This document shows positions 6,377-7,033 of a stretch of 7,033 nt of DNA, piece by piece; position 1 is the stretch's first letter, and every line of letters starts with the position of its first letter. The notes under the pieces are model-generated. The model was not told where the DNA came from. It did no database searches and was given only the letters and a program-made list of their open reading frames with translations. The translations under genes and the position numbers were made by a program. Origin of the DNA: Chloroflexota bacterium (GTDB lineage Bacteria; Chloroflexota; Dehalococcoidia; GIF9; AB-539-J10); contig JAUVWD010000039.1 of assembly GCA_030604285.1 (NCBI GenBank), forward strand, positions 1 to 7,033. Reading direction: 5' to 3'.

Positions 6377-6670
6377 CTAAGCCCCATTCCCGTCTCTGAA
6401 TTCAAGCATCTCCAGTAAGTTATCTATGCTTTCAAGCAACCTCGATCCCTTTTCGGTCAAGTGGTAAGTAATCACCGGGTTACCCACCTCCACCTTATTG
6501 ATAAGTCCATGACTTAACAGGAAACTGAGGTATTTCTGTATCTGACTGTAGCTCATATTAGCGCCATACATAATCTCCGTCTTGCCGGCGCCATTTTCCC
6601 CCAGCCTGAGCATATCAGCTATTACCTCAATATTGGAACGACGGCGATTCATCACCCACCCACTTTCCAT
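6377..6670 (-). CDS. Archaeal-type winged-helix regulator (SSO10a / HTH_45-like)
   Basis: A 97-residue protein from ATG 6668-6670. After MESGWVMN it reads RRRSNIEVIADMLRL, then GAGKTEIMYGANMSYSQIQKYL, LLSHGLI, a beta wing with ITYHLTEKG, and a last helix SRLLESIDNLLEML. This order matches the winged-helix family typified by Sulfolobus SSO10a (Pfam HTH_45), small dimeric DNA-binding proteins common in archaea and also found in some Chloroflexota; the last helix would form the antiparallel coiled-coil dimer contact. A TTG at 6698-6700 would add ten residues, but the predicted -10 box (6689-6694) lies inside that extension and transcription would start after it. GAGG at 6678-6681 with a seven-base gap favours the ATG used here. 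ATG 6650-6652 is a weaker alternative. It is probably autoregulatory or controls the genes downstream; no target is proven. Confidence 0.82.
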   Translation of the reverse strand: MESGWVMNRRRSNIEVIADMLRLGENGAGKTEIMYGANMSYSQIQKYLSFLLSHGLINKVEVGNPVITYHLTEKGSRLLESIDNLLEMLEFRDGNGA

Positions 6671-6681
6671 GACTTTTCCTC

Positions 6682-6716
6682 TACTACTATTGTACTGCAA
6701 GCCAGGGGATTGTCAA
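6682..6716 (-). promoter_or_regulatory. Sigma-70 promoter of the winged-helix gene
   Basis: On the minus strand a perfect -35 TTGACA (6711-6716) is followed by a 16-base spacer and TACAAT (6689-6694), one base from consensus. Transcription should start at about 6682, an A, giving a leader of about 12 bases that begins AGAGGA, so the Shine-Dalgarno lies at the very 5' end of the message. It is the best promoter seen in the window and probably serves the winged-helix gene and perhaps the genes after it. Confidence 0.75.
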
Positions 6717-6739
6717 GAGGAAGGTGCAAGGTTGGCTTG
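6698..6739. promoter_or_regulatory. Possible operator: 7-bp inverted repeat flanking the -35 box
   Basis: CAAGCCA (6698-6704, within the -35/-10 spacer) is the exact reverse complement of TGGCTTG (6733-6739, upstream of -35), centres 35 bases apart. The placement would suit a repressor binding both arms around the promoter, for example the winged-helix protein itself. A 7-bp match can occur by chance, so this is tentative. Confidence 0.3.
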
Positions 6740-6751
6740 TAATTCTACGCA

Positions 6752-6771
6752 GAGGCGAAGCTTTATGCCTC
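6752..6771. repeat. Small hairpin related to the GGCTTTAGCC repeats
   Basis: GAGGC (6752-6756) pairs with GCCTC (6767-6771) around GAAGCTTTAT. It sits 57 bases after the stop of the surface-protein gene and could be a decayed copy of the repeats at 3703-3739 and 3929-3950. There is no T-run, so termination is not supported. Confidence 0.35.
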
Positions 6772-6827
6772 CTTACGCCAAAGCCTCAGCGCTAAGAAAC
6801 TGGGACTGGCAACGGCAGGGTGTTCAA

Positions 6828-7033
6828 TCAGCCCCGCTTCACCAAACAGAGCACAATAATGGCTATGTTCAGTAAGGTTAGTATGCCAATTATTACCCAG
6901 ATCATCCATAATGGGATTGATGGCGCAGCCGGAACAGCTGGTTTTGGTTCCTGCATTACAGTGAAAACGCTTGTGGCGGGCTCGCTGGGCACAGGCTCAA
7001 GCGCCCTTACCTGCCAAAAATAGGCTGTGCCCC
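6828..7033 (-). CDS. C-terminal end of a membrane-anchored surface protein (fibronectin-III-like repeat, Pro/Ala linker, TM helix)
   Basis: The frame runs in from the right edge and ends at TGA 6828-6830, giving 67 residues with no start in the window. It begins with GTAYFWQVRALEPV...PSEPATSVFTV, which looks like the last strands of a fibronectin type III domain (T-Y-W-VRA followed by S-FTV). A linker rich in Pro and Ala follows (QEPKPAVPAAPSIP), then a hydrophobic helix of about 24 residues (LWMIWVIIGI...IIVLCLV) and a short basic end KRG. This order, with the positive charge inside, indicates an extracytoplasmic protein held by one C-terminal membrane helix. The role of the missing N-terminal part is unknown. 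It is cut by the window edge, not visibly broken. A separate promoter downstream suggests it is not in the winged-helix transcription unit. Confidence 0.7.
   Translation of the reverse strand, partial: GTAYFWQVRALEPVPSEPATSVFTVMQEPKPAVPAAPSIPLWMIWVIIGILTLLNIAIIVLCLVKRG

Noticed and set aside
5921..6670. Toxin-antitoxin pair formed by the two small proteins
   Set aside because: The ribbon-helix-helix protein could be an antitoxin type, but its neighbour is a winged-helix DNA-binding protein, not a toxin fold, and the genes are 135 bases apart rather than overlapping.
6671..6700. TTG start for the winged-helix protein, adding ten residues
   Set aside because: The extension contains the -10 box and lies upstream of the predicted transcription start; ATG 6668-6670 has a well-placed ribosome site.
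6582..6875. Plus-strand 97-codon frame
   Set aside because: It is antisense to the winged-helix gene and crosses its promoter and the end of the surface-protein gene, with no recognisable motif.

Overview
The window suggests an anaerobic, environmental Chloroflexota bacterium of the Dehalococcoidia type. This is inferred from gene content and style, with no database search behind it. The clues are an archaeal-looking winged-helix regulator driven by a bacterial sigma-70 promoter, a bacterial GH3-family enzyme, a surface protein with a Pro/Ala linker and C-terminal membrane anchor, and intergenic DNA full of TGTCATT / GCGAAGCAATCTC palindromic repeats. Base composition looks close to 50% GC.

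Layout. The left edge holds the 3' end of a plus-strand SAM-dependent methyltransferase (to 221). A repeat-bearing spacer (222-421) separates it from a convergent minus-strand block filling the rest of the window. In transcription order (right to left) that block holds: the tail of a membrane-anchored surface protein (6828-7033, cut by the window edge); a short spacer with a near-consensus promoter; a winged-helix regulator (6377-6670); a ribbon-helix-helix protein (5921-6241); a GH3-family acyl-adenylating enzyme (4102-5775); a 608-base spacer that is a patchwork of repeats; and a 1023-residue membrane sensor with two GAF domains, GGDEF and HD-GYP (422-3493).

How the genes may work together. 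The winged-helix, ribbon-helix-helix and GH3 genes share a strand with gaps of about 135 and 145 bases, and the only strong promoter seen lies before the first of them. They could form a small regulator-plus-enzyme unit. The GAF-GGDEF-HD-GYP protein carries intact sites for both making and breaking cyclic di-GMP. Its link to the GH3 gene is only proximity, and the repeat-rich spacer probably separates the two transcriptionally. No RNA gene, CRISPR array, transposase or phage gene was seen.
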